DNA of 64,000 nucleotides from NCBI RefSeq assembly GCF_000423925.1, contig NZ_AUIX01000027.1, forward strand, positions 19,472-83,471, given 5' to 3'. Of this stretch, positions 1-7,477 are shown in pieces. The stretch comes from Butyrivibrio sp. VCD2006. GTDB lineage: Bacteria > Bacillota > Clostridia > Lachnospirales > Lachnospiraceae. A model generated the notes under the pieces. The model had not been told where the DNA came from. It saw only the letters and a program-made list of their open reading frames with translations, and ran no database searches. How positions within the stretch are numbered: the stretch's first letter is position 1; each line of letters begins with the position of its first letter. The translations under genes and the position numbers were made by a program.

Positions 1-20
1 TCGCGAGCGACTCTTTGTTC

Positions 21-26
21 TATAAT
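21..26 (+). promoter_or_regulatory. -10 promoter element upstream of the PfkB kinase
   Basis: A perfect TATAAT lies about 50 bases before the kinase start. The matching -35 would fall on or just beyond the left edge of the window, so the promoter is only half visible. Confidence 0.45.
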
Positions 27-76
27 AAGAAATACGCAAGGAATTTGCAGAAGAATTCTTATTTTTAGGAGGAAAA

Positions 77-967
77 ATGAAAAGAGCTCTTTTTATCGGT
101 GCAGCCTGCGTCGATGTCGTAATATATCTTGATCATCTTCCAAAGACGAAGGAGGATATTCATCCCTCGAAGCAGGTCATGAGTCTTGGCGGTTGTTCCT
201 GCAATGCAGTCAGTGCCGCCAGACTTATAACTGAAAATGTTGAGTTTGCAGGTGCCGTTGGCAGCGGAGTTTTTGGTGAAATGACTGAGCGGTTCTTAAA
301 GGAAAGAGGCCTGAAAACCAATATCAGGGCAGAGGAAGAAAATGGATGCTGCTACTGCTTTGTTGAAGCAGACGGCGAAAGAACCTTTTTGTCGGTTCAT
401 GGTGCCGAATATACTTTTAAAAGACAATGGATGTCGGAAATAGATAAGAAGGGGTTCGACTATGTTTACGTCTCCGGACTTGAGGTTGAGGAGCCTACAG
501 GAGATGCGCTTATCGATTACCTGTATGAGTTTCCGGAGAGAAAGATATTTTATTGCCCGGGACCAAGAGGAACCGGCTTAAATGAGAAGAATAAACGCAT
601 CCTGGCTCTTAGTCCTGTATTACATCTAAATGAAGATGAGGCAGTAGCGATGGCAGAGTCTCTATCAGGTGGGAAATTTAATGGACATGAAGAAGCAGCA
701 GGATACCTCTATTCTTTAACTAATGAACGAGTGGTAGTCACCCTTGGAGATAAAGGTGTGTACTGCTTTGAAGGCGATGGCAGCTATACAATTCCCGCTG
801 AAAAAACGACGGTAGTTAACACTATCGGTGCCGGAGATACGCATGTTGGCTCCCTTATCGGATGCCTCACAAATGGCATGGATTTTAAAGAGAGCCTTAT
901 TAAAGCCAATAAAATGTCTGCACTTACCGTAGCCAGTGAAGGTCCGATTCCACCTGTGGGGATCTAG
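77..967 (+). CDS. PfkB/ribokinase-family carbohydrate kinase
   Basis: This 296-residue protein has the size and layout of the PfkB family, which transfers phosphate from ATP to a sugar or nucleoside in the cytoplasm. Near the N-terminus it carries the glycine-rich segment SLGGCSCNAV typical of the substrate lid. Near the C-terminus it has the family signature NTIGAGDTHVG, with the anion-hole GAGD at residues 251-254; Asp254 is the expected catalytic base. The start follows an AGGAGG at 67-72. The gene stands alone, with a gap of nearly 190 bases before the next gene, so no neighbour reveals the substrate. Family membership is firm; the substrate is unknown (ribose, fructose, a nucleoside or another sugar are all possible). 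Confidence 0.85.
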   Translation: MKRALFIGAACVDVVIYLDHLPKTKEDIHPSKQVMSLGGCSCNAVSAARLITENVEFAGAVGSGVFGEMTERFLKERGLKTNIRAEEENGCCYCFVEADGERTFLSVHGAEYTFKRQWMSEIDKKGFDYVYVSGLEVEEPTGDALIDYLYEFPERKIFYCPGPRGTGLNEKNKRILALSPVLHLNEDEAVAMAESLSGGKFNGHEEAAGYLYSLTNERVVVTLGDKGVYCFEGDGSYTIPAEKTTVVNTIGAGDTHVGSLIGCLTNGMDFKESLIKANKMSALTVASEGPIPPVGI

Positions 968-1054
968 TGTCCTGACACGATGATAATTTGACTACTTACT
1001 TGCTATTTTACCCATGGTATACTTTTTCTTACTAAGTCCATATAATCTGCGTAC

Positions 1055-1082
1055 TTGATATACTTTTTATACCACTTATAAT
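1055..1082 (+). promoter_or_regulatory. Promoter for the ferredoxin/redox genes
   Basis: TTGATA (1055-1060) and TATAAT (1077-1082) are separated by 16 bases and lie 74 bases before the ferredoxin start. The short motif TATACTTTTT occurs twice just around the -35 region (near 1018 and 1059), which could be a regulator site or chance in AT-rich DNA. Confidence 0.5.
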
Positions 1083-1155
1083 AGGTTTGTCAGCTGAAAA
1101 ATGTATTAAGCAAATGTGCTTAGTACCTCTAAAGAATAAATAAGGAGATTTTCAT

Positions 1156-1341
1156 ATGAGAAAGGCAGCTAATGATATTGATAGGTGTGTTGCCTGCGGA
1201 GTCTGTGCGCTTCAATGTCCACGGGAGGCAATTGATATCTACAAGGGCTGTTATGCAGTTGTAGATGTAAACAAATGTGTCGGCTGTGGAATTTGTGAGA
1301 GAGCATGTCCGGCAGGATCGATAAGAGTAAGTGACAACTGA
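1156..1341 (+). CDS. Small 2[4Fe-4S] ferredoxin
   Basis: This 61-residue protein is almost entirely two ferredoxin cluster motifs, CVACGVCALQCP and CVGCGICERACP, each of the CxxCxxCxxxCP type that binds a [4Fe-4S] cluster. It is therefore a bacterial-type 2[4Fe-4S] electron carrier working in the cytoplasm. The start follows AAGGAG at 1142-1147. The next gene encodes a membrane protein with cysteine clusters and begins about 50 bases downstream, so the two could form an electron-transfer pair, though no enzyme partner is adjacent. Confidence 0.92.
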   Translation: MRKAANDIDRCVACGVCALQCPREAIDIYKGCYAVVDVNKCVGCGICERACPAGSIRVSDN

Positions 1342-1393
1342 GTTGGCAAGTAGTGTGTTAGCGCGCTTTGCCGGCATGGAAACGGAGATTATA

Positions 1394-1984
1394 ATGGCAT
1401 CAAAAAAGAAAAAGCATTGGTATGACTACCTTTGGATATGGACAATAGTTTATTTTGCGTTGGGATTTTTCAATATCCTTTTTGCATGGCTTGGAATGAT
1501 AGATTTTATTCTGCCTCTCATCTTTGCGATAGTAGGCGGCAACAAATGGTTCTGTAATCACATGTGCGGAAGAGGGCAGCTCTTCTGGGTGCTCGGAAGG
1601 AAAATGAAATGTTCAAGAGGGAAAACTGCTCCGAAGTGGCTCTCGTCAAAGTGGTTCAGATATGGATTCCTTGCCTTTTTCCTTACAATGTTCGGAACCA
1701 TGGTTTTCCAGACCTACCTTGTGTTCTCGGGAGCTAATTCTCTTAAAAAAGTATTAAAGCTCTTCTGGACATTTAAAGTGCCGTGGCACTGGGCTTATAA
1801 TGGAAGTGTGTTCCCGGACTGGGTAGCTCAGTTTGGATTTGGCTTCTATAGTCTTATGCTGACTTCAACGCTCATAGGACTTATAGTGATGGCACTTTAT
1901 AAGGAGAGAACCTGGTGTTCCTTCTGCCCCATGGGAACCATGACGCAGTGCGTATGCAAGATAAAAAACAAGGATGAGAAGTAA
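1394..1984 (+). CDS. Membrane 4Fe-4S protein, NapH/polyferredoxin-like
   Basis: This protein of 196 residues has about four hydrophobic segments and two cysteine-rich stretches: CNHMCGRGQ after the second segment, and CSFCPMGTMTQCVC near the C-terminus. This arrangement resembles the membrane electron-transfer proteins of the NapH/RdxA/'4Fe-4S binding domain' group. I place the start at the ATG with GGAG six bases upstream (1384-1387); a longer reading from a GTG at 1331 would overlap the ferredoxin stop and has no ribosome site. It probably passes electrons between a ferredoxin and a membrane or surface acceptor. The exact partner is not visible. Confidence in an FeS membrane protein is good; a specific role is not claimed. 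Confidence 0.8.
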   Translation: MASKKKKHWYDYLWIWTIVYFALGFFNILFAWLGMIDFILPLIFAIVGGNKWFCNHMCGRGQLFWVLGRKMKCSRGKTAPKWLSSKWFRYGFLAFFLTMFGTMVFQTYLVFSGANSLKKVLKLFWTFKVPWHWAYNGSVFPDWVAQFGFGFYSLMLTSTLIGLIVMALYKERTWCSFCPMGTMTQCVCKIKNKDEK

Positions 1985-2054
1985 TAATAGTTTTGCATTG
2001 TGATGAAAATGAAATCAGGAAGGCGATAGCTAACAAAAGAAGGGATTGATAATT

Positions 2055-2447
2055 ATGACATTGACAGAAAGAGCAAATAAGGCAGTAGAGCTGAAGACTT
2101 CAGGCAAATACAACTGTGCCCAGTCAGTAGCAGTTTCACTTGCTGATGAAACAGGACTTACTGAGGATCAGCTCAGACAGATATCTGCAGGCTTTTGTGC
2201 CGGAATGGGTAACCTCCAGGCAACCTGCGGAGCACTAATAGGCGCAGGAATGATTGCAGGCCTTAAAACCGAAGGTCAGGGCACTCTTTCCAAAACGAAG
2301 CAGATTCAGGAGGAATTCGCAAAAAGATGCGGAGCCCTTAAGTGCGGCGACTTAAAGGCAGTTACTGATGGTAAGCCCCTGTGCCCCTGCGAGGAATGTG
2401 TAAGAAACGCAGTTATGATCTACGGGGAAGTCATGGGACTTGAATAA
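2055..2447 (+). CDS. C_GCAxxG_C_C-type redox-active protein
   Basis: This small protein of 130 residues contains the family pattern of spaced cysteines: an early YNCAQSV, then GFCAGMGN, TCGALIGAG and a C-terminal group KCGDLK / LCPCEECV. This matches the C_GCAxxG_C_C family of putative redox or metal-binding proteins found in anaerobes. The biochemical function of the family is not settled. The start used is an ATG preceded by AGAAGGG; an in-frame TTG nine bases upstream is less likely. It follows the membrane FeS protein by about 70 bases and ends at a strong terminator, so it may belong to the same redox transcription unit. Confidence 0.8.
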   Translation: MTLTERANKAVELKTSGKYNCAQSVAVSLADETGLTEDQLRQISAGFCAGMGNLQATCGALIGAGMIAGLKTEGQGTLSKTKQIQEEFAKRCGALKCGDLKAVTDGKPLCPCEECVRNAVMIYGEVMGLE

Positions 2448-2458
2448 ATTAAGTGTAA

Positions 2459-2497
2459 AACAGGCATGAATCCGTGAAAGGATCTGCCTGTTTTTTT
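2459..2497 (+). terminator. Intrinsic terminator after the redox genes
   Basis: AACAGGCA (2459-2466) pairs with TGCCTGTT, an inner AATCC/GGAT pairing extends the stem, and seven T residues follow. Confidence 0.9.
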
Positions 2498-2648
2498 ATT
2501 TTATGATATATAATTAATTGGAATCATTAGGGAAAGGATTGAAGACTACTAGCAGATATTTGTTCTTGCCTTGAAAAATGGCAAAATAATAGTAGACATT
2601 TTTTCTCATATTGAGAAGATAGATAAATAACTTAAGAGGAGGCAGAAG

Positions 2649-2684
2649 ATGCCAAACTGCAGTGCATATACTCCATGCAGATAA
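2649..2684 (+). CDS. Candidate 11-residue leader peptide (MPNCSAYTPCR)
   Basis: A short reading frame of 11 codons plus TAA starts at an ATG with a near-perfect AGGAGG (2637-2642) six bases upstream. This is a stronger ribosome site than many real genes here have. It lies just before an MFS exporter gene, and its last four codons form one arm of a stem that would hide the exporter's ribosome site. That arrangement is what translational attenuators of drug-export genes look like. It is a prediction; no homologue is known to me. Confidence 0.5.
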   Translation: MPNCSAYTPCR

Positions 2685-2705
2685 TTAACTGAATTTGTAT
2701 GGAGG
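2657..2705 (+). promoter_or_regulatory. Candidate translational attenuator hiding the MFS ribosome site
   Basis: The segment CTCCATGCAGAT (2671-2682), which is the end of the leader peptide frame, can pair with ATTTGTATGGAG (2693-2704) through 12 base pairs, two of them G-U, around a 10-base loop. The right arm contains most of the exporter's GGAGG (2701-2705). An upstream segment can instead capture the middle arm: CTGCA (2657-2661) with TGCAG (2676-2680), or TGCAT (2663-2667) with ATGCA (2675-2679). A ribosome paused on the leader would free the exporter site. Pairing is read directly; regulation is inferred. Confidence 0.5.
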
Positions 2706-2715
2706 ATAATAAAAA

Positions 2716-3993
2716 ATGAAAAACTTAATAAAGCAGTTGAGAGATTTTTACATAATCTGGAGCACTCAGAGCCTGTCACAGCTTGGAAGTGCCATGACAG
2801 AGTTTGCACTTACACTATGGATGTATGAGAAGACGGGATCCGCACTTAGCACGGCAGCGCTTACAATATGCACCTATGCTCCTTACATAATAATGAGCAT
2901 TTTTGCCGGAGCGCTCACCGATAAGTTTGACAAAAAGAAGACCATGCTCGTCTGCGATCTTTTTGCAGCCCTCACTACAGTTTTAGTATTTGTGCTATAT
3001 AAAACGGATACCCTTTGTGTGTGGCATCTGTATGCAATTAATGCTATTTCAGGACTTATGAATACAGTGCAGCAGCCGGCATCTGAGGTTACCTATGCCC
3101 TGGTTGTTCCCAAGGAGCATTATCAGAAAACAAGCGGTCTTCAGCAGCTGTCTAGATCCCTTGTCTCAATCGGCAATCCTCTTATCGCCTCAGCTCTTTA
3201 CGGGCTTGCAGGACTTGATGTGGTAATTGCTGTGGATCTTGTGACTTTTGCCATTGCATTCGGAGCGCTTTTATTCTTTATCAGACTTCCTGAGATGGAC
3301 AACAGTAAAAATGCCGATGAAAATGTGCTTAAGCTTGCAAAGGAGGGACTTAAGTTCCTTAAGGATACGCCCCTTATACTTACCGTGATTCTCTTTATGG
3401 CGGGAGTTAACCTGACGGCTTCATCGTTTGACGCGGTACTTCCGGCCCTTGTAATTCCAAAAGCCGGTAACAGTATATACGGAATTGTCACCGCATGCTC
3501 AGGAATAGCGATGGTTGCGGGGAGCTTTCTTCCCATGATTCTTCCAAAGCCTAAGGACAGAGTGAGAGTAATTTACCTCACAATGCTTTTTGCACTGGGA
3601 ATTGAAAATTTCGTTCTGGCCTTTTCAAGAAATCCCATTCTGTGGTGCATCGGGCAGATTATCGGATGGATATTCGTACCGCTTATGGCAGCTAACCAGA
3701 ATGTGATCATGCGCAACATGATTCCGGTAGAGCTTCAGGGAAGAGTATACGCCTGCAGAAATACGCTGCAGTTCTTTACCATTCCGATTGGACTTTTCCT
3801 TGGCGGATTTTTCGTGGATAAAATATGTGAGCCCTTTATGGCTATGCAGAGCACAAGTCCATTCTGGACAACATTATTCGGAAGCGGAAAAGGCTCGGGA
3901 GCGGCACTTATGATGTTCATCCTTGGAGTGAGCGGAACTGTTTTGTGTATAACATCAGGACAGATTATGAAAAGATATAAGTATACTGAGTAA
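2716..3993 (+). CDS. MFS transporter, drug-efflux (MefA-like) type
   Basis: This 425-residue integral membrane protein has about 12 hydrophobic segments. The loop after the second segment, GALTDKFDKKK, matches the MFS signature GxxxDrxgrk. The N-terminal sequence (WSTQSLSQLGSAMTEFAL) is of the type seen in macrolide-efflux-like MFS exporters, where a Q/S/G-rich first helix is usual. Such proteins expel drugs or small metabolites using the proton gradient. The start follows GGAGG at 2701-2705. The gene is single, with a terminator before and after it, and the preceding leader peptide and stem suggest translation is induced by something that slows ribosomes. The substrate cannot be told from sequence. 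Confidence 0.82.
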   Translation: MKNLIKQLRDFYIIWSTQSLSQLGSAMTEFALTLWMYEKTGSALSTAALTICTYAPYIIMSIFAGALTDKFDKKKTMLVCDLFAALTTVLVFVLYKTDTLCVWHLYAINAISGLMNTVQQPASEVTYALVVPKEHYQKTSGLQQLSRSLVSIGNPLIASALYGLAGLDVVIAVDLVTFAIAFGALLFFIRLPEMDNSKNADENVLKLAKEGLKFLKDTPLILTVILFMAGVNLTASSFDAVLPALVIPKAGNSIYGIVTACSGIAMVAGSFLPMILPKPKDRVRVIYLTMLFALGIENFVLAFSRNPILWCIGQIIGWIFVPLMAANQNVIMRNMIPVELQGRVYACRNTLQFFTIPIGLFLGGFFVDKICEPFMAMQSTSPFWTTLFGSGKGSGAALMMFILGVSGTVLCITSGQIMKRYKYTE

Positions 3994-4023
3994 GATATCG
4001 TATCTTCTCTTAATGTTGCAAAA

Positions 4024-4059
4024 AACAGGCCGATATCCATTTAAGGAGTGGCCTGTTTT
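4024..4059 (+). terminator. Intrinsic terminator after the MFS gene
   Basis: AACAGGCC (4024-4031) and GGCCTGTT (4050-4057) form a stem; the T stretch after it is short and interrupted. Confidence 0.75.
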
Positions 4060-4128
4060 CGGTTATATAATCAGAAAAACAGAAGGAACTAAATATTAAA
4101 GAAGGATTAAAAATTGTTAGCAATTTAA

Positions 4129-4156
4129 TTGCAATAAATTTTAAAAGTGATATAAT
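4129..4156 (+). promoter_or_regulatory. Promoter of the radical SAM gene with palindrome over -35
   Basis: TTGCAA (4129-4134) and TATAAT (4151-4156) are 16 bases apart, 56 bases before the gene. The palindrome GCAATTTAATTGC (4120-4132) overlaps the -35 and could bind a regulator. Confidence 0.55.
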
Positions 4157-4211
4157 ACTCATGCGCACGTTTTTTACGGGGTAATATTTATTTGTGTAAG
4201 AGGTAGCTAAC

Positions 4212-5303
4212 ATGGCAGAAGTATTTAATATTCAAGAGTATATGACAAGAGGTGTTGAGCGTGTTGTAGCAGATGCTGTCAGAGCAACACTTAAGAATCC
4301 TAAAGAGAGTGCTTACATGGCAAAGTTTGCGCTTGCAAGTAAGTCTGCTTCTAAAAAGAGAGTACGTATGGAAGCAGAGGGCGAGCATATTCCTCCATTT
4401 TTGATCGCCAGTATTACAAGCAGCTGTAATCTTCACTGTGCAGGCTGTTACTCAAGATGCAACAACGCTACAGAGGATGTAGAGCCTGTTGATCAGCTTT
4501 CGGATGATGATTGGAATAGAGTATTTGAAGAGGCAGATGACCTTGGCGTGAGCTTCATTCTCCTCGCAGGCGGTGAGCCGCTTCTGCGAAAAGGCGTTAT
4601 TGAGGCAGCAGGTAAGAAGCCATCTATCCTGTTTCCGATTTTTACAAACGGAACCTACATGACTGAAAAGTATTTTGATGAGTTTGACAGATGCCGAAAC
4701 CTGATCCCTATAATGAGTATCGAGGGTGAAAAGGAAGCTACGGATAACAGACGCGGCGAGGGTGTTTATGACAAGCTGATCTCCAACATGGATGAGCTGA
4801 AAAACAGGGGCATTATTTTTGGAGCTTCTGTCACTGTAACTACTGATAATATTAAGGAAGTATCCTCGGAGCGCTTTATAAACATGCTTTCTGAAAAAGG
4901 CTGCAAGGCTGTAATATTCGTTGAGTTTGTTCCGGTTACTGAGGACTCTGAATACCTGGCACCGGAAGAAGATGACAGAGAGTATCTTAAAGCTGAGATC
5001 ATGCGTCTTAGAAAAGAGCATGAGGAGATGGTATTTGTATCCTTCCCGGGAGATGAGAAGAGCTCCGGCGGCTGCATTGCGGCAGGAAGAGGTTTCTTCC
5101 ATATTAACTCGCATGGAGGAGCGGAGCCTTGCCCGTTTTCACCATATTCAGACATCAATGTAAAGGAGACATCCCTCCGGGATGCGATGAAATCAAAGCT
5201 GTTCCTCAGTCTTCAAAAAGAAGGTGTCCTTTTGGATGACCATAAGGGCGGCTGCGTTCTTTATGAAAAGAGGGGACAGGTTGAAGAGCTGCTAAATGCA
5301 TAA
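4212..5303 (+). CDS. Radical SAM protein with C-terminal SPASM-like cysteines
   Basis: This 363-residue cytoplasmic protein has the radical SAM motif CNLHCAGC, with Cys72, Cys76 and Cys79 expected to hold the [4Fe-4S] cluster that cleaves S-adenosylmethionine. A glycine-rich LLAGGEPLLR follows, as in the family. The C-terminal third has further cysteines (GGCIAAGRG, GGAEPCPF, GGCVLYE) that resemble a SPASM/Twitch auxiliary cluster domain. Such enzymes often modify peptides or proteins, but no precursor peptide gene is evident next to it: upstream is a terminated exporter, downstream a peptidase operon. An N-terminal extension of about 60 residues, helical and charged, precedes the core. The reaction is unknown. 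It has its own promoter and terminator, so it is a single-gene unit. Confidence 0.85.
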   Translation: MAEVFNIQEYMTRGVERVVADAVRATLKNPKESAYMAKFALASKSASKKRVRMEAEGEHIPPFLIASITSSCNLHCAGCYSRCNNATEDVEPVDQLSDDDWNRVFEEADDLGVSFILLAGGEPLLRKGVIEAAGKKPSILFPIFTNGTYMTEKYFDEFDRCRNLIPIMSIEGEKEATDNRRGEGVYDKLISNMDELKNRGIIFGASVTVTTDNIKEVSSERFINMLSEKGCKAVIFVEFVPVTEDSEYLAPEEDDREYLKAEIMRLRKEHEEMVFVSFPGDEKSSGGCIAAGRGFFHINSHGGAEPCPFSPYSDINVKETSLRDAMKSKLFLSLQKEGVLLDDHKGGCVLYEKRGQVEELLNA

Positions 5304-5345
5304 TTCACATGTAGGATTTTATTTGTGATAAACAAAATACAGTGT

Positions 5346-5387
5346 AAAGAAGACCTAAATCCGTGCGGGATCGGTCTTCTTTTTTTG
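5346..5387 (+). terminator. Intrinsic terminator after the radical SAM gene
   Basis: AAAGAAGACC (5346-5355) pairs with GGTCTTCTTT, followed by a run of T. Confidence 0.9.
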
Positions 5388-5401
5388 CTTTTAATACAAT
5401 G

Positions 5402-5429
5402 TTGACAGAAACAAATAGCGCTATTATAT
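5402..5429 (+). promoter_or_regulatory. Promoter of the peptidase/ArsR operon
   Basis: A perfect -35 TTGACA (5402-5407) is followed by AT-rich -10 candidates, TATTAT (5422-5427) or TTATAT (5424-5429), with spacers of 14 or 16 bases. Confidence 0.55.
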
Positions 5430-5446
5430 TTAGATAAACATCTAAA
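5429..5446 (+). promoter_or_regulatory. Candidate ArsR-type operator
   Basis: TTTAGAT (5429-5435) and ATCTAAA (5440-5446) are a perfect 7-base inverted repeat separated by four bases. The repeat sits right at the -10/start region of a promoter whose operon encodes an ArsR-family protein. Imperfect dyads of this size are typical ArsR/SmtB targets. Autoregulation is inferred. Confidence 0.55.
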
Positions 5447-5473
5447 TAAAAACACAAAGGAGAAATGAAGGTT

Positions 5474-6487
5474 ATGAAAATAGAAGTTTATAAAAAGATA
5501 GTAAAGGCGGCAGGAATTGAGGCTGGAGACCTTGTGCTTGTACAGTATTGGATGGAGGATAGCTTTAGTGATGATATCGCTTATCTTCAGGCGCAAATCG
5601 CTGCTGCAGGCGCAACCCCGGTGATGGTAGTACAGAATATCAAGGTGAGCCAGCTTATAAATGAAAATGCAACAGAGAATACCTATGATGATAAGTTTTT
5701 CAAATTGTATGAGGACGCAGATGTTGTAATCGATCTTATGGAGAGACCGATTGGAGTCTTGTCAAAGCCCTTAGAGCCCGGGAAGATGCAGCTCCTTTCC
5801 GGATATATGAGAAGACTTTTTGAGACCTGTGCTACCAAGAAAAAAATGCTTCAGCTCAGAGTGCCAACTGAAACCATGGCAGGCAAGGAAGGACTTGAGT
5901 TCGAGGATTATAAGGCGCGCATGGAAGCTGCCATGGACATCGATTATGATGCTCTTAAGGAAAAGTGTGGAGAGCTTAAGGCTACCAATGAGAACTACAG
6001 CGGTGTTACAATTAAGACCTGTGATGGAAAGTATTCTCTTGAAATGACTTTTGGTGACAGAAAATGGGATATCGATGCAGGAGATGGTGATCTTCCCTGT
6101 GGCGAGATCAGTATTGCACCGATTGAGAGCGGGACAAACGGCGAAGTGTATTTTGATAAGATTTATCTTCCGGATGCTGAAAATCCAAAGGCCAGATACG
6201 AATTCAACAAGGTTGTTCTCACAGTTAAGGATGGCGTTATTGAGCACTCGGACAATGATGAGCTAAACGAGGTTCTTTCATCCTATGGCAAAGAAAACAG
6301 CACCGTATGTGAGCTTGGAATCGGTATGAATCCGGGTGTGACTAGCCTCTGCGGCTGCGCAGTTCTCGATGAAAAGATGATCGGAACCTTCCACATCGGA
6401 ATTGGTGATAACACAATGTTAGGCGGAGAAAATGAAGCGGATTTCCATAACGACCTGATTGGCGTTGGAGAATATTTTTGGAAATAA
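5474..6487 (+). CDS. M29 family aminopeptidase (AmpS-like)
   Basis: This cytoplasmic protein of 337 residues resembles thermophilic aminopeptidase family M29. It has the features DLPCGEI in the middle, ELGIGMNPGV later, and near the end the conserved run GTFHIGIGDN followed by GGENEADFHNDL, which supply the Glu, His and Asp metal ligands of the two-metal site. It should trim N-terminal residues from peptides. The start is the second ATG, 11 bases after AAAGGAG (5456-5462); the first ATG at 5465 is too close to that site. It is about 60-70 residues shorter than the best known M29 enzymes. It heads an operon with a small unknown protein, an ArsR regulator and possibly a flavodoxin-like reductase. 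Confidence 0.8.
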   Translation: MKIEVYKKIVKAAGIEAGDLVLVQYWMEDSFSDDIAYLQAQIAAAGATPVMVVQNIKVSQLINENATENTYDDKFFKLYEDADVVIDLMERPIGVLSKPLEPGKMQLLSGYMRRLFETCATKKKMLQLRVPTETMAGKEGLEFEDYKARMEAAMDIDYDALKEKCGELKATNENYSGVTIKTCDGKYSLEMTFGDRKWDIDAGDGDLPCGEISIAPIESGTNGEVYFDKIYLPDAENPKARYEFNKVVLTVKDGVIEHSDNDELNEVLSSYGKENSTVCELGIGMNPGVTSLCGCAVLDEKMIGTFHIGIGDNTMLGGENEADFHNDLIGVGEYFWK

Positions 6488-6503
6488 ATTAGGAGATAAT
6501 ATT

Positions 6504-6854
6504 ATGAGTGAAAAAATAAATGAGTTTTATGCTTTCCTTGACGGGAGAAAGGAGCAGGTTCTTTCAGAAGTAAAGAATCTTGCGGCAGATAATCGCATGG
6601 ATGAGAGTAACATCCTTAAGGCTAAGGCCAATATCTATGATATCTGCAAGGCTGTGTTTGGCGTTGCATCAAAAGGAACCTCTGAGGATATGGTTAAGGA
6701 TGCGTTTTTCTCAAAATTCAGCAATATTACAGGCCAGTGGGAGTCATCCCTTGAAAAGGCCAAGGCCCATGATGATACACACAAGATACTTATCGAGGAA
6801 GCGAAGTTTTCAGCAGTTTCCGAGATAAAGGAGAAGGTAGAGGAATTGTTTTAA
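6504..6854 (+). CDS. Conserved-looking small helical protein, unknown
   Basis: This protein of 116 residues is rich in charged and helix-forming residues and has no signal peptide, membrane segment or cysteine. I do not recognise a family. A clear AGGAG (6491-6495) precedes the ATG, it starts 16 bases after the peptidase stop, and it ends 14 bases before the ArsR gene. It is almost certainly translated as the middle gene of this operon. A role linked to the peptidase or the regulator is likely but unproven. Confidence 0.7.
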   Translation: MSEKINEFYAFLDGRKEQVLSEVKNLAADNRMDESNILKAKANIYDICKAVFGVASKGTSEDMVKDAFFSKFSNITGQWESSLEKAKAHDDTHKILIEEAKFSAVSEIKEKVEELF

Positions 6855-6868
6855 GCAGGAGGTGTTAC

Positions 6869-7417
6869 ATGACTGAACAGCAGGCAATTGCACTGTTTAA
6901 ATGTCTTGCGGACAAATCGCGAATACAGATTCTGAAATCTCTGATGTCAGAGGATATGTACGTTGAGCGACTTTCGGAGAGACTTGGTCTCACAGCCGCA
7001 ACCATATCCTTTCACCTTAAAAAGCTTGTGGATGCGGGAGCTGTAAAGTCCAGAAAAGAGCAGTATTATACGATCTACTCCATTAACGATGAAGTATTCA
7101 ATGTATCAATGCTCGACATTTTGAAAGAGGAATCCGAGGAGGAAAATCTGCAAAAGGAGCGCGACGAGGCATACAGGAAGAAGGTCATAGACAGCTTCTT
7201 TGAGTATGGTAAGCTGAAAAGTATTCCCACACAGCGAAAAAAGGAGAGAATCGTTCTTGAAGAAATTGCAAAAGCCTTCGAAAGCGGAAAGTGCTATACT
7301 GAGAGGGAGGTTAACATCATTATTGCTGATTTTAATGATGATTTCTGCACTATCCGAAGGGATATGGTCGCAGAAAAGCTTCTTGTAAGGGATAAGATGA
7401 CCTATAAAAAGGCCTGA
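6869..7417 (+). CDS. ArsR-family transcriptional regulator with DUF2087 domain
   Basis: This protein of 182 residues opens with an ArsR/SmtB winged helix (FKCLADKSRIQILKSL, then the recognition helix region LTAATISFHLKKLVDAG) over roughly residues 1-80. The C-terminal part (KKERIVLEEIAKAFESGKCY through DFCTIRRDMV) resembles DUF2087, a domain often joined to such helix-turn-helix modules. No cysteine metal-binding pair is seen in the recognition helix, so metal sensing is not implied. It follows the small unknown gene by 14 bases with AGGAGG. It probably represses its own operon through the dyad at 5429-5446. DUF2087 itself has no established function. Confidence 0.85.
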   Translation: MTEQQAIALFKCLADKSRIQILKSLMSEDMYVERLSERLGLTAATISFHLKKLVDAGAVKSRKEQYYTIYSINDEVFNVSMLDILKEESEEENLQKERDEAYRKKVIDSFFEYGKLKSIPTQRKKERIVLEEIAKAFESGKCYTEREVNIIIADFNDDFCTIRRDMVAEKLLVRDKMTYKKA

Positions 7418-7477
7418 CAGGACTGCTTAGAATATTTGCGGGTGTCCGGTAATGATATAGAACAAAGGAGATTTGGT

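Noticed and set aside
1331..1393. N-terminal extension of the membrane FeS protein from a GTG start
   Set aside because: It overlaps the ferredoxin stop and lacks a ribosome site, while the ATG at 1394 has GGAG at good spacing.
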